Assembly: GCA_016719295.1 (NCBI GenBank) | Contig: JADKAF010000001.1 | Location: forward strand, 2,294,001-2,358,000 | DNA: 64,000 bases | Source of the DNA: Planctomycetota bacterium | GTDB lineage: Bacteria > Planctomycetota > UBA1135 > JADKAF01 | Reading direction: 5' to 3' | Shown: piece by piece, positions 26,201 to 36,182 of the stretch | Numbering within the stretch: position 1 is the stretch's first letter | Layout of the letters: every line of letters starts with the position of its first letter | Translations under genes and position numbers: made by a program | The notes under the pieces: model-generated | What the model saw: only the letters and a program-made list of their open reading frames with translations | Told to the model about the DNA's origin: nothing | The model's database searches: none

Positions 26201-28197
26201 GAGACGCTGCCGATGCGCTCCTGGGCCAGGGCTCGCGCCGCGCGAAGATCCGCCTTGCCCGAGCCGAGGAGCGGCAAGTTCTCGACGTGCAGATAGTGAT
26301 CGCGGTGCGGCTGGAAGAGCGCCGGCAAGCCCTGCTGGCGCAGCGCTTCGCGCACGGCGTCGAGGCGCGCGGGATCGAAGGTGTAGAGCACCACCAAGCG
26401 CTCGCCCTTCTTCGGACACGGCAGCGCGGTGACGAGCACCTGCGGCTCCTCGCTGCAGAGCAGGCTCTGCAGGTGCTGCTCGATCACGCCGTGCGGGACC
26501 ATCTCGCCGCCGATCTTCGAGAAGCGCGCGAGACGATCGGTGATGCGCAGGTTGCGGTCCTCGTCCAGCTCGGCGATGTCGCCGGTGCAATACCAGCCGC
26601 CGCGCAACACCTTCTCGTTGAGCTCGGGTCGATCGAGGTAGCCCCGCATCACATTGGGTCCACGCACCCAGAGGAGGCCGCGCGTCAGCGCCGGACTGGA
26701 CTCCCCGGGCTCCTCCGCATCCGGCGGGGCGAGACGCAAGGCCACTCCGGGGAGCGCCCGCCCGACCGAGCCGCGCGGGGTGGCTGCGCGCTCGTAGCCG
26801 CTCGCGCGGAGCGGCCCGCGTCCGACGCAGACGATCGGCGAGCACTCGGTCGTGCCGTAGCCTTCCACCACCTCGCAGGACCACTCGCTCCCGAGCTTCT
26901 CGGCGAGGGCCGCGTGCAGGCGCTCCGCGCCGGCGATCACCAAGCGCAAGGAGGCGAATCGCTCGGCCTCGCCCTTGCGCAAGTAGAGCTGCAGGAAGGT
27001 CGGCGTCGCGACGGCGACCGTCACGCGATGCGCCTCGATCACCTTCGAGACGCCGCGCGGATCGAGGGGATCGGGGTAGAACGCGATCGAGAGCCCCTCC
27101 ACCGCGGCGATCCACAGGATCGTGACGCCGAAGGCGTGGAACAGCGGCAGGATGCCGAGCACGCGATCGTCGCGCGAGAGCTCGAGATGCGCGAGCGCGC
27201 CGCGCACGTTGGCGTCGATGTTCGCGTGCGCGAGCGGCACTCCTTTCGGCTCGCCGGTCGAACCGCTCGAGAAGAGCAGCGTCGCGATGTCGTCCGCGCG
27301 CACTTCCCTGGTCGCGCCGCAGAAGCGCTCGAGCGCGCGCGGCGAGAGGCAGCGCGCGGCGAGATAGGCGGTCGCCCGCGCGACCTTGCCGATCCGCTCG
27401 AGAACCTGCTCGATCGCCACGACACGCAGCCCCTCGGGCAGCACGAGAGGCACGCGCTCGAGGAAGCGCTGGCTCGTCAGCACGGTGCGGATCCCGGACT
27501 GGCGCACCACGCTGGCCAGGGCCGCGGGCCCGAGCGTGTAGTTCAGGTTCACCGAGGTCCTGCCGGCGAAGGCCGCCGCGAGATTCGCGAGGGCCGCGCC
27601 CAGGCCCGGCGGGAGGAGGATCCCCACGCGCTCCTGCCCCGCCCAATCGATCTTCAGCGCGCGCGCGAGCGCGACCGCGCCCACGACGCTGCGGAAGCGC
27701 GAGAGCTCGCGCGCGCCGTCGAGGAGCGCGGGCCGCTCGCGATCGGCGCGGGCCTTCCGCAGGAGCTGGCGGTGCAGCGGCTCCACCTGGCGCGCGCGCT
27801 CTTCCCACGCGCGATTCGCGAGCAGCTCCAAAGCCTCGCGAACGCTCGCGCAGTCGACCTCGGCAGCGAGCGCGGCGCCGGGCACGAGCCCGACCACCGA
27901 GTCCAGATGCAGAGGCACGCGCGGCACCGCCGCGGGGACGCCCGGCGCCGCCGGACCAGAGAGGCCGGGCTCGACGACGCGCAGCACGGCCGCTCCGCGC
28001 GCGAGCTCCGCCGGCGCATCGCCGAGGGCGATCGCCGCTCTCCGCAGCCACTCCGGCGCCGCGGAGAGCTCGAGCTCCCGCCGCACCACGACGCGCAGGC
28101 GCGAGCCGAGCGCTTCGGCGAGGGGTGCAAAGCGCTCGAGCGGAGCGTGGGCGCCCAGGAGGAAGAGCGGCCCCGGAGGCAGGCTGAGAGAGCTCAT
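26197..28197 (-). CDS. AMP-dependent acyl-activating enzyme, Aas-like
   Basis: A 666-residue adenylate-forming enzyme. The C-terminal about 490 residues are a complete acyl-CoA/acyl-ACP synthetase: P-loop 'LLFSSGSTGEPKG' (near residue 300), 'GYGTTECSPIV' and 'CTGDIAELDEDRNLRITDR'. The N-terminal 150 residues occupy the place of the PlsC acyltransferase domain of Aas-type fusions ('EERARQVEPLHRQLLRKAR' matches the linker), but neither HX4D nor PEGTR motif is present, so this part is eroded or repurposed. It likely activates fatty acids for lipid remodelling; the acceptor is uncertain. It is coupled to the downstream membrane protein. Confidence 0.82.
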   Translation of the reverse strand: MSSLSLPPGPLFLLGAHAPLERFAPLAEALGSRLRVVVRRELELSAAPEWLRRAAIALGDAPAELARGAAVLRVVEPGLSGPAAPGVPAAVPRVPLHLDSVVGLVPGAALAAEVDCASVREALELLANRAWEERARQVEPLHRQLLRKARADRERPALLDGARELSRFRSVVGAVALARALKIDWAGQERVGILLPPGLGAALANLAAAFAGRTSVNLNYTLGPAALASVVRQSGIRTVLTSQRFLERVPLVLPEGLRVVAIEQVLERIGKVARATAYLAARCLSPRALERFCGATREVRADDIATLLFSSGSTGEPKGVPLAHANIDANVRGALAHLELSRDDRVLGILPLFHAFGVTILWIAAVEGLSIAFYPDPLDPRGVSKVIEAHRVTVAVATPTFLQLYLRKGEAERFASLRLVIAGAERLHAALAEKLGSEWSCEVVEGYGTTECSPIVCVGRGPLRASGYERAATPRGSVGRALPGVALRLAPPDAEEPGESSPALTRGLLWVRGPNVMRGYLDRPELNEKVLRGGWYCTGDIAELDEDRNLRITDRLARFSKIGGEMVPHGVIEQHLQSLLCSEEPQVLVTALPCPKKGERLVVLYTFDPARLDAVREALRQQGLPALFQPHRDHYLHVENLPLLGSGKADLRAARALAQERIGSVS

Positions 28198-28234
28198 CGG
28201 CCGGTCATTCTGCCCCGCGTCGGCGACGAGCGCC

Positions 28235-30091
28235 TTACTCGACGTGCCAGATGCGCGGATCGAGCTCCTCGAGCGGCGTCGTCTCTCCGCGGCGCAGCTT
28301 CTCGATCGCCGCGAAGATGTGCACGGTCTCGGCTCGACGTCCGGCGCGCTCCGGTCCGATCTCCACCGCGCGGCGGTAGAAGGGCTCGGCCTGCTCGGGA
28401 TCGCTGCGGTAAGCGAGGAAGAGCAAGCCCAGGTTCTGGTGCGCGTCGCCGTAGGCTTCGGTGAGCAGGTCGCGTGCCTCGGGATCCATGTCGGCGCTCT
28501 GGAGCTGGACCTCGCCCTTCTCCTTCGCCTGGCGCAGCAACCGCTCCGCCTCTTCGATGCGCGAGGGATAGTGGTAGAGCAGGATCAGCGCGGCGTCGTT
28601 CACGATGCGCACGTCGTCCGGCGCGAGCGCGGCCGCCGCGAGATACGCATCGCGGCAGATCGCGAGCGTCGCGCGCGCCTTCTCGGCCATCTCCGCCGCG
28701 CCTTCGCCGCCCGCGCGCGCGGCCTGCGCCTGCGCGACGCCGATCTCGCGGTGGAAATAGCCGCAGTTGTTCGCGAGGTTCGCATCCTGCGGGCGCGCCT
28801 CGTGCAGGCGCCGGTAGATGCGCGCCGCGCGATCGAGCGCCGGCCCGATCAGGTTGTTGCCCTCGGTGCGATTGCCCTTCTCGGCGAGCAGCTGGAGGCC
28901 GTAGACGCCGGAGAGGAGCTTGCCCGGGTACTGCGCGTCGAGGCCGCCGGGAGCGAGATCCTCCATCGAGAAGAACGCCTCTTCGGCCTGGCCGAGACGC
29001 GCGTCGTCATCGTCCGCCGCCGTCGTCATCTTGGAGTAGCCGACGCCCGCTCGCGAGACGAGCTCGTAGGCGATGCAGCGCTCCTGCCACTGCGGCTCGA
29101 GCGAGCGCGCTTCGCGGAAGAGCCACTCGGCGCGTTCGAACCACGGCGTGCCGTCCTGCCCCTGATTGTAGAGCTCGCTGCCGCGCTCGAAGCGCTCGAC
29201 GCCCTCGAACCACGTCGCCAGCGCGTGATCGAGATGCGCGGCGCGGAACTCCTGATAGAACGCCGCCGACGCTTCGAAGCCACCGGTCTCTCGGAGCAGC
29301 GCGATCAGCGCCGTGTGCGCGGCTTCGTCGTTCGGGCTCGCGGCGACGATCGCCTTGCGCTCGGCGAGCGCCTTGTCGATCTCGCCTTGCATCTGATGCA
29401 GCGTCGCCAGGCGATCGCGGCCCCACGCGAGCAGCGCGCGCTGCTCGGAAGCGCTGGTCTCGCGCTCCGCCGCCGCGTTCAGCAGCACGAGCTGCGCGAA
29501 GGTCTCGCTCGCGAGCGCGCTCGCGTCTTCCCCTGCCTGCTGCCGAGCGGCGTACGCGTCGAAGAGCGCTTCGATGGCGATCTTCCGCTGCTCGGGGCTC
29601 GGGAGATCCTTCTTCTGCAGAGCCGTCCGCGCCCAGCGCAAAGCGCCGTCCGGATCGGGGCAATAGCGAGAAGCGCGGCTCGCCAGGAACGCGAGATCCG
29701 CGCTCCCTCCGAGCTCGAAGGCCCGCGCGAACGCGCTCGCTGCGTCGCGGAAGACGAGCCCCGGCTGGGAGGCGCCGGGGGCCGAAGCCATCGAAACCTG
29801 GCCGAGGAGCTCCCAGCCGCTCGCGTCCTCGGGACGGAGCGCGAGCAGCTCGTCGAGCGCATCGAAGGCGCCGTCCCAGTCCTGCGCCTCGAACGCCGCT
29901 CGAGCCTTGGCCTGACACGCCTTCACCGCGGCCTCGTCCGCCGCTTGGCGCGCGGGATCCTGCGCGCCGCCGGGGCTCTCCGCTGCGGTCGGCGAGGCGG
30001 GCTCGTTCGATGGTGCCTGAGAGCAAGAAGCGAAGCCGAGAGCCACGGCGGCGGTCAGCGCCAGCGCGGGCATGGAGCGAGAGCAGAGCAT
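28235..30091 (-). CDS. TPR-repeat lipoprotein
   Basis: A 618-residue exported protein. ATG 30091 (or ATG 30073) begins a lipoprotein signal with lipobox 'LGFASC'. An acidic/Ala-rich linker is followed by tetratricopeptide-like helical pairs through most of the protein ('AFDALDELLALRPEDASGWELL', shortened, is a clear TPR; others lie around 'AHTALIALLRETGG' and 'NNCGYFHREIGVAQ'). No enzymatic motif was found. A protein-binding scaffold at the membrane is the likely role; partners are unknown. Confidence 0.72.
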   Translation of the reverse strand: MLCSRSMPALALTAAVALGFASCSQAPSNEPASPTAAESPGGAQDPARQAADEAAVKACQAKARAAFEAQDWDGAFDALDELLALRPEDASGWELLGQVSMASAPGASQPGLVFRDAASAFARAFELGGSADLAFLASRASRYCPDPDGALRWARTALQKKDLPSPEQRKIAIEALFDAYAARQQAGEDASALASETFAQLVLLNAAAERETSASEQRALLAWGRDRLATLHQMQGEIDKALAERKAIVAASPNDEAAHTALIALLRETGGFEASAAFYQEFRAAHLDHALATWFEGVERFERGSELYNQGQDGTPWFERAEWLFREARSLEPQWQERCIAYELVSRAGVGYSKMTTAADDDDARLGQAEEAFFSMEDLAPGGLDAQYPGKLLSGVYGLQLLAEKGNRTEGNNLIGPALDRAARIYRRLHEARPQDANLANNCGYFHREIGVAQAQAARAGGEGAAEMAEKARATLAICRDAYLAAAALAPDDVRIVNDAALILLYHYPSRIEEAERLLRQAKEKGEVQLQSADMDPEARDLLTEAYGDAHQNLGLLFLAYRSDPEQAEPFYRRAVEIGPERAGRRAETVHIFAAIEKLRRGETTPLEELDPRIWHVE

Positions 30092-30204
30092 GGGTGCGTG
30101 CGCGTCCTGCGAGCGGGAGGAGAGGGACGAGAATGCGCTCGATCGGAAGGGCGCGGACGATACCGCAAAGCCAACCCTCCGCCCAGGTCGGCGGAGCGCT
30201 CGCG

Positions 30205-31734
30205 CTACTTCTGCCAGGAGCGCACGAGCGGGTACCACTTCGTGGCGTAGCAGGTGCGCAGGAGCTGCTGCTGAAGCTCCTTCCGCTGGGCATCGCTGCC
30301 GGCGCCGCGCGCGGCGTAGAAGAGCTTCTCGCCCTGCTTCTCCTGGGCCTTCCGCAGCTCGGCATGGCGCTCGAGCAGGGCCTTCGAGCTCGGCAGCAGC
30401 GCGAAGCGCGAGCGATACGAGAGGAACGCGTCGACCCAGCTCCCGTCCGCGTTCACCTGCATGGCCTTCTTCAGCGTCTTCTGCTCGGAGGCGGCCAGCT
30501 TCTCGAGCTGCTTCAGGACCGACTGCGAGGCAGCGAGCGCGGCGCCCTTCGCCTTCAGCGCCTGCGCGCGCAGCGCCGCCGCCGAAGCCGTGCGCGGTCG
30601 CTCGGCCTGGAGTTCCGCCTTCGCAAGCTCCGCGAGCACCTGCGGATCAGGAGACGACTGCGCCGCGAGCCAGCGCACCGCGGGCTCGATCGGCAGGCGC
30701 GCGAACATGTGCGCGGCGTGCGGATCCGCGAAGAGCCGCACCGCGGGGAAGCCGCCGTCATCGAAGCGATCAAGCGAGTAGGTCGCCGCCGAGAACTCGA
30801 CGATGCCGTCGTTCTCTCCATGCACGATCGCGAACGGCAGCGCGCGCTGCGCGGCGATCAGCTGCGCGTCGCGAAAGGCGTCCGGCTCGCACTGCACGAG
30901 CAGGTTGCCGCTCACCGGGAACGCCCCCGCCACAAGCTGCGGATAGAACAGCGCGACGGCGTAGGTGAGGAAGCCGCCCTGCGAGTGCCCGCCGACGAAC
31001 CAGCGCTCGATGCCGAGATCCTGCGTGAGCTCCTGCAGCGCGGCGGCGACGAGCGCCGGGCTCTGGTTCTGCGCGAAGAGAGGCCCCACTTCGGGACCGG
31101 CGAAGTTGACGTAGCTGTAGTTGAAGACGAAGTCGCCGTCCTTCTCCCCCGCCGCGATCTGCTCGCCGTCGAGCCCCACGATCACGAAGTCCTCGGCGAG
31201 GGCGGGGAACGCGCCGACCAGCGTGTCGACGTACGCGCGCGCGCTCATGTTTGAGCCGTGGAAGATCAGGATCGCATCCTTCATCTTCGCGGGCACGTAG
31301 CGCTTGGGGACGCGCAGATAGCTGCGCAGGCCCGACGTCGTCTGCCCCTCGCGGACCTCTCCAGGCTCGGGCACGAGCTTCTGCGCCCGCTTGCGATAAG
31401 CGCCCCAGCGCCCTTCGCCGCCCTGCTTCGAGGTGTAGCTCCCCGAGAGGATCTCGGCCTTCGACCAGCGCACGAAACGCACGGTGCCAGCGGCGTCGGC
31501 GGACTTCCATTCCAGTGCCGCGGTGCCGTCCTCCACCGCGCCGGAGAGCTTGGTCCCGCCGTCCCAGCCGGAGCTGCCGCTCAGCGTCTCGCCTCGCGCC
31601 TCGAGGCGCAGCGGTCCGAAGCTGCCCATCCACTCGCCGGCGAAGTCCTCCGCGGATTGCGCGGTCGCGAGCCCCGCGAGCAGCGCGCACGAGAGCCAAC
31701 ACGCGAGCGAGCGTGCCTTCCGATTGCCGGCCAT
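30205..31734 (-). CDS. secreted alpha/beta hydrolase (esterase/PHB-depolymerase-like)
   Basis: A 509-residue exported hydrolase. Start ATG 31734 is supported by a strong Shine-Dalgarno sequence 5 nt upstream and a signal peptide directly after ('ARSLACWLSCALLAGLATA'). Residues about 25-110 form a beta-rich N-domain. The alpha/beta-hydrolase core has 'ILIFHGSNMSA' (oxyanion), the nucleophile elbow 'GGHSQGGF' (Ser near residue 250), an acid in 'VHGENDGIVEF' and the His in 'DPHAAHMF'. The C-terminal about 140 residues are helical and Lys/Ala-rich. The substrate is not evident. Confidence 0.82.
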   Translation of the reverse strand: MAGNRKARSLACWLSCALLAGLATAQSAEDFAGEWMGSFGPLRLEARGETLSGSSGWDGGTKLSGAVEDGTAALEWKSADAAGTVRFVRWSKAEILSGSYTSKQGGEGRWGAYRKRAQKLVPEPGEVREGQTTSGLRSYLRVPKRYVPAKMKDAILIFHGSNMSARAYVDTLVGAFPALAEDFVIVGLDGEQIAAGEKDGDFVFNYSYVNFAGPEVGPLFAQNQSPALVAAALQELTQDLGIERWFVGGHSQGGFLTYAVALFYPQLVAGAFPVSGNLLVQCEPDAFRDAQLIAAQRALPFAIVHGENDGIVEFSAATYSLDRFDDGGFPAVRLFADPHAAHMFARLPIEPAVRWLAAQSSPDPQVLAELAKAELQAERPRTASAAALRAQALKAKGAALAASQSVLKQLEKLAASEQKTLKKAMQVNADGSWVDAFLSYRSRFALLPSSKALLERHAELRKAQEKQGEKLFYAARGAGSDAQRKELQQQLLRTCYATKWYPLVRSWQK

Positions 31735-31739
31735 GGCGA

Positions 31740-31747
31740 CCTCCTCC
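31740..31747 (-). promoter_or_regulatory. strong ribosome binding site deciding the hydrolase start
   Basis: On the minus strand GGAGGAGG lies 5 nt before ATG 31734. It is one of few near-consensus Shine-Dalgarno sequences in the window and fixes the start of the alpha/beta hydrolase rather than the upstream in-frame ATG at 31806. Confidence 0.8.
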
Positions 31748-31825
31748 GTCGCGAGACGAGCAGCAGCATCCGCTCGCGCGGGGAGAGGGACGTCAAGGCT
31801 CCGCAAAAGGCGCCGAGGCGCCGGC

Positions 31826-32272
31826 TCAGGACGACTTCTCGCTCTCGAGGGTCGCGCGCGCGGTCAGGAAGACGCCTGCCACGAGGAAGAGCGCGCCGAG
31901 CGGGACGAGCGCGATCAGCGGGTGCGGATCGCCTCCGTCGACGGCGAGGCCGCCGCCGAAGAAGCCGAGCGGTAGCGCGACGGCGGCCGCCTGCAAGCAA
32001 CGCGAAGCGCGCAGCAACGCGGGCCCGCGCAAGCGCGACGCCGAGAACGCGAAGACGAGGTTCAGCACGGCCAGCAGCGTGCCGTGGGCATGCGCGAGGC
32101 GCCAGAGCAGTCGCCGCGTCTCGAAGGCTCGGCCGAGATACCAGTCCACTTTGAATCCGTGCAGGGCCTCGAGGAGCAAGCCGAGGATCACGAAGAAGAG
32201 CAGCGCCCACCAGCCGAAAGCCAGGTGGCGCCGAACCAGGGGCTCGTCGGCGGCGATCGTGGGAGTGGTCAT
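31826..32272 (-). CDS. small four-helix membrane protein
   Basis: A 148-residue integral membrane protein with about four helices: 'WWALLFFVILGLLLEALHGF', 'AHAHGTLLAVLNLVFAFSAS', 'CLQAAAVALPLGFFGGGLAV' and 'LIALVPLGALFLVAGVFLTA'. A conserved-looking 'RLAHAHGTLLAVLN' resembles small haem- or copper-associated membrane proteins, but no firm family can be assigned. It lies 13 nt downstream of the multihaem cytochrome on the same strand, which suggests an electron-transport or assembly role. Confidence 0.6.
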   Translation of the reverse strand: MTTPTIAADEPLVRRHLAFGWWALLFFVILGLLLEALHGFKVDWYLGRAFETRRLLWRLAHAHGTLLAVLNLVFAFSASRLRGPALLRASRCLQAAAVALPLGFFGGGLAVDGGDPHPLIALVPLGALFLVAGVFLTARATLESEKSS

Positions 32273-32285
32273 GAGGCGGCGGAGC

Positions 32286-34282
32286 TCACTCGGCGATCAG
32301 GACGCGGCGTTGGTCGCGCTCGCGGAGCAAGCGGGAGAACTCCTCGCGGATCGGTTGGCCGCTCGGATCGAGCAGCACGTGGGGGCGCGCGGTGGAGTCC
32401 GGACTTCGCTCGCGACCGTCCCAGCCCGCGAGAACCTGCGCGGCCGCGGCGCGGCGGTCGGGCGAAGCTCCGAGGGGATCGTAGCGATAGGGCTTGGTGC
32501 CTGGCAGCGAGCGCAACGAGCGATCGGCGATCTGGCGGACGGCGTCGTAGGGATCGTCGAGCAGGTTCACGAGGTACGGCGTCATCCACTCGGTGCCGGC
32601 GGCTCGCTGCGCGTCCGGCCAGCCCATGTGCCAGGCCAAGATCGCGCGCTGCAGCGCGTGGCCCTTCAAGGCCCATAACGCGCCGGCGGCGACCTGCTGC
32701 TGCTCCGAGCTCAGCGCGCTCGGCGCCTCGACGTTCCAGCCTCGCTGCAGCTCGGCGGCAGCCCAGGCCAGCGGGCGATCGAGATGGCAGAGATTGCACG
32801 CGTTCGGCCGCGTCGTCGCGAGCTCGACCTTCACATCGGGGCTCGTCAGCGTGTGCGAGGAGATCGCACCCAGCAGCCCGTAGGTCGTGCGCGGCATGTG
32901 GCAGCTCATGCACTGGCTGCCGGGGCTGTCCGGAGCGTGATGCGTGTGCTGCGCGAGCGCCCGAGCGTCGAGGAAGCTCGGATGGCAGCTCGTGCAGGCC
33001 GCATTGCCGCGCATGCCGGGCCGGAGCTGATCGATGCGCCACTCCTCGAGCGAGCGCGGATCACCTTCGTCGGGGTGCATCTCGTGGCAGGAGAGGCAGG
33101 ACATGGTGCCGCGCTCATAGCACGGCGTCAGCTGGAGCCCATTGAACTCGCGCCCCGTCACGAGCACCTGGCCATCGGACCAGAAGTTCTGCTGCCACCA
33201 GTGCGGATCCTTGCCCTCCTCGCGAGAGAGATGCGCGCGCACCGAGGGGTATTGGTCGCCCTCGAGGTAGCGAGCGACGTACTTCGTCTCGGCCAGATCA
33301 TCCCCGGCCGGTACGGAAAGCCGTCGTGGTTCCAGAGCTCGCCGTGCGCGGGCTCCATGAAGAGGTTCACGCTGTGGCATTGGCCGCACACGTCGGAGCT
33401 GCGCCGGTGATCGAGCTTGGTCGCATCGACGAGCCCGGTGTCGGTCGAGCCGCTCACACGCGCGGCGAAGCGCGCGAGCGGATCGGAGAACTTCGCGACG
33501 TGCTCTCCCGCCGGACCGTGGCACGACTCGCAGGAGATGCCGAGCTCGACGACCGTGGTCTGCATCGGCTCGGGCGGGTCGAAGCGCAGCGCGCCGTGCG
33601 TGGCGTGGCACTTCATGCAGTGCTTGTTCCAGGCCCCGGTGTTGAGGTCGACGCCCTTCTCGTCCTGGGGCATCAGGAAGCCCGCCTCGTACGGGATCCA
33701 GCGCTGCCGCTCGATCGACCAGATGAAGGGCACGGTGCCGAGCGAGCGTCCCTCCTTCGGCTCGAACCAATACGCCTGATGGTGATGCGAGCCGGTGGTC
33801 ATCACCACCTTGCGCTCGAGCTTCCGCCGCCCGCCTTGGGGCGTCGGCTCGTCGACGGCCATCCAGAACTCCTCGCCCTTGCGGAAGAAGCGCACCCGGC
33901 GGCCCAGGTCCTCCAGCTCGACGTCGCCGAAGTCGCCGAGGACGGTCTCCTCCGTCGCGAGCTGAGCCATCGAGGAGTGGAAGGAGCTCTTCCAGCTCCC
34001 GTGCTGATCGGGGTGGCAGGCCGCGCAGGCCTGCGATCCGACGAAGCCGTCGCGCGCGCGCTGCACGGGGCGATGTTGCACCTCGTGCTCGCCGAGCGCG
34101 TAGAAGGGATCGACCGCGCGGGATTCCTGCCAGCCCATCGAGCAGAGGAGCGCCACGCCGAAGATCAGCAGCAGCGCGGCGATCCCGGGAGCGCGGCGCC
34201 TCCGCCCGAGCGCCCACGGAAGGGCGAGAGCCGAGCAGGCGGCCGCGAAGAGCGCCGCGAGGATGAGCTGCGAGAAGACCAT
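32286..34282 (-). pseudogene. octahaem c-type cytochrome, interrupted by a frameshift
   Basis: From ATG 34282 the product has an N-terminal membrane anchor ('VFSQLILAALFAAACSALAL') and haem motifs CAACH, CMKCH, CESCH and CGQCH. The frame then changes near 33302-33305, where a run of four C (plus strand) would need to be five. The other frame continues without a break with 'LAETKYVARYLEGDQYP' and four more haem motifs (CLSCH, CTSCH, CMSCH, CNLCH), then a HEAT-like tail ('LLDDPYDAVRQIADRSLRSL'), ending at 32286. Restored length is about 665 residues with eight haems. The family transfers electrons in the periplasm. The single-base defect in a homopolymer may be an assembly error. Confidence 0.85.
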
Positions 34283-34476
34283 GGCGCGTTCGAAGCGCGC
34301 TGTACGCCCGCGGACGCGCCTCGGATGCACTTCGGCGCAGAACTTCTTGCGTGCGGCGCGATCTCTTCGCCGCGCCGTCGATGTGCGGCGTTGGAACCCG
34401 CGCGCGGGAGGCGCTAACCTTCGCGGCCGGCAATGGCCGAAATCCCGATCGAGGCCCTCTCGCGCGAGCCGCGCCG

Positions 34477-36141
34477 ATGCAGCGACCCTGGCTGAAGAGC
34501 TACGCACCCGGCGTCCCCGCCGAGATCGATGCGGACGATCCTCCGCATCTCGCCGCGCTTTTCGAACGCGCGGCCGAGCGCTTCGCCGAGCGACCGTGCC
34601 TCTCGAGCTTCGGCGCGGAGCTCAGCTACGCCGAGGTCGAGCGCGCGAGCGCGGCCTTCGCGGCCTACCTGCTCCATGAGCTCGAGCTCGCCCCGGGCGA
34701 CCGCGTGGCCCTCGTCCTGCCGAACGTGCTCGCCTATCCCGTGGCGCTCTTCGGCGTGCTGCGCGCGGGGCTCGTCGTGGTGAACCTGAATCCGCTCTAC
34801 AAGGAGCGCGAGCACGAAGAGGCGCTGCGGGACAGCGGCGCGCGCGCGCTGGTCGCGTTCGAGCTGCTCGCCGGCGAGGTCGCCAAGGCCCTGCCGCACA
34901 GCGCCGTCGAGCACGTGATCCTCACGCGCCCCGGCGACTTGATGCGCGCGCCGCGCCGCTGGGTCGTGGACCGCGTCGCGAGCTGGAGGCGCAAGGAGCC
35001 GATCGCGCGCCTTCCGGGAGCCGTGCGCTTCCCCGATGCGATCGAGCGCGGCGAGGAGCTCTCGTCGGCGCGGCCGGAGCTCACCGGCGAGGACCTCGCG
35101 TTCCTGCAGTACACCGGCGGGACGACGGGCGTTCCGAAGGGCGCCATGCTGACGCATCGCAACCTCGTCGCCAACGTACTGCAGGTCGCCGCGGTACTGC
35201 GCTGGGTCGAGCCTGGAGAGGACGTCATCCTGACGGCGCTGCCGCTCTATCACATCTTCGCGCTCACCGCGAACCTGCTCTGCTTCACGCATGCCGGCGG
35301 CTGCAATCTGCTGATCGCGAACCCGCGCGACCTGCAGACGCTGGTGCGCACGCTCGCGCGCGACCGCGTCACCGCGATCACCGGAGTGAACACCCTCTTC
35401 GCGGCGCTGCTCGAAGCGCCGGGCTTCACGGAGATCGACTTCTCCGCGCTGAAGGCCACCGTCGGCGGCGGCGCGAGCGTGCACGCCGACGTCGCCGCGC
35501 GCTGGGAGCGCGTCACGGGGAAGCGCTTGAGCGAGGGCTACGGCCTCACCGAGGCTTCGCCCGTCGTGTGCGTGAACCCGACCGAGACCGGCGTTCCCCA
35601 CGGCCCGATCGGCGTTCCTCTCCCCTCCACCGAATGCGAGGTCCGCGACGACGCAGGCCGCGCGCTCGGGATCGGCGAGCGCGGCGAGCTCTGCGTGCGC
35701 GGACCGCAGGTGATGCGCGGCTACTGGCAGAAGCCCGAGGAGACGGCGCAGGTCCTCGATGCGGACGGATGGCTGAAGACTGGCGACATCGCGATCATGG
35801 ACGAGCGCGGCCTCTTCCGCATCGTCGATCGCAAGAAGGACATGATCCTCGTCTCGGGCTTCAACGTGTATCCGAACGAGGTCGAGGAGATCGTCGCCGC
35901 GCATCCCAAGGTGCGCGAGGTCGGCGTGATCAGCGTGCCCGATCCGCACAGCGACGAAGCGGTCTGCGCCTGCGTCGTGAGACGCGACGCGAGCTTGGAA
36001 GCGAGCGAGCTGGTGGCCTGGTGCAAGGAGCGCCTGACGGGATACAAGGTGCCCCACCGCATCGTCTTCTTCGACGTGCTGCCGAAGAGCCCGGTCGGGA
36101 AGATCCTGCGCCGCGATCTGCGCGCCCTCGTCGTGCGCTGA
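34477..36141 (+). CDS. fadD: long-chain fatty-acid--CoA ligase
   Basis: A 554-residue acyl-CoA synthetase that activates fatty acids with ATP and CoA. Motifs: P-loop 'YTGGTTGVPKGAMLTHRN' (near residue 211), 'GYGLTEASPVV', 'GWLKTGDIAIMDERGLFRI' with the conserved Asp, the linker 'RKKDMILVSGFNVYPNEVE' and catalytic Lys in 'PKSPVGKILRRDLR' near the C-terminus. ATG 34477 gives the usual FadD N-terminus; upstream codons are not coding-like. The gene diverges from the octahaem cytochrome. Confidence 0.93.
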   Translation: MQRPWLKSYAPGVPAEIDADDPPHLAALFERAAERFAERPCLSSFGAELSYAEVERASAAFAAYLLHELELAPGDRVALVLPNVLAYPVALFGVLRAGLVVVNLNPLYKEREHEEALRDSGARALVAFELLAGEVAKALPHSAVEHVILTRPGDLMRAPRRWVVDRVASWRRKEPIARLPGAVRFPDAIERGEELSSARPELTGEDLAFLQYTGGTTGVPKGAMLTHRNLVANVLQVAAVLRWVEPGEDVILTALPLYHIFALTANLLCFTHAGGCNLLIANPRDLQTLVRTLARDRVTAITGVNTLFAALLEAPGFTEIDFSALKATVGGGASVHADVAARWERVTGKRLSEGYGLTEASPVVCVNPTETGVPHGPIGVPLPSTECEVRDDAGRALGIGERGELCVRGPQVMRGYWQKPEETAQVLDADGWLKTGDIAIMDERGLFRIVDRKKDMILVSGFNVYPNEVEEIVAAHPKVREVGVISVPDPHSDEAVCACVVRRDASLEASELVAWCKERLTGYKVPHRIVFFDVLPKSPVGKILRRDLRALVVR

Positions 36142-36182
36142 GGGAACGCATCCGCGGGCGACGAGCGCACGAAGATCGGAGC

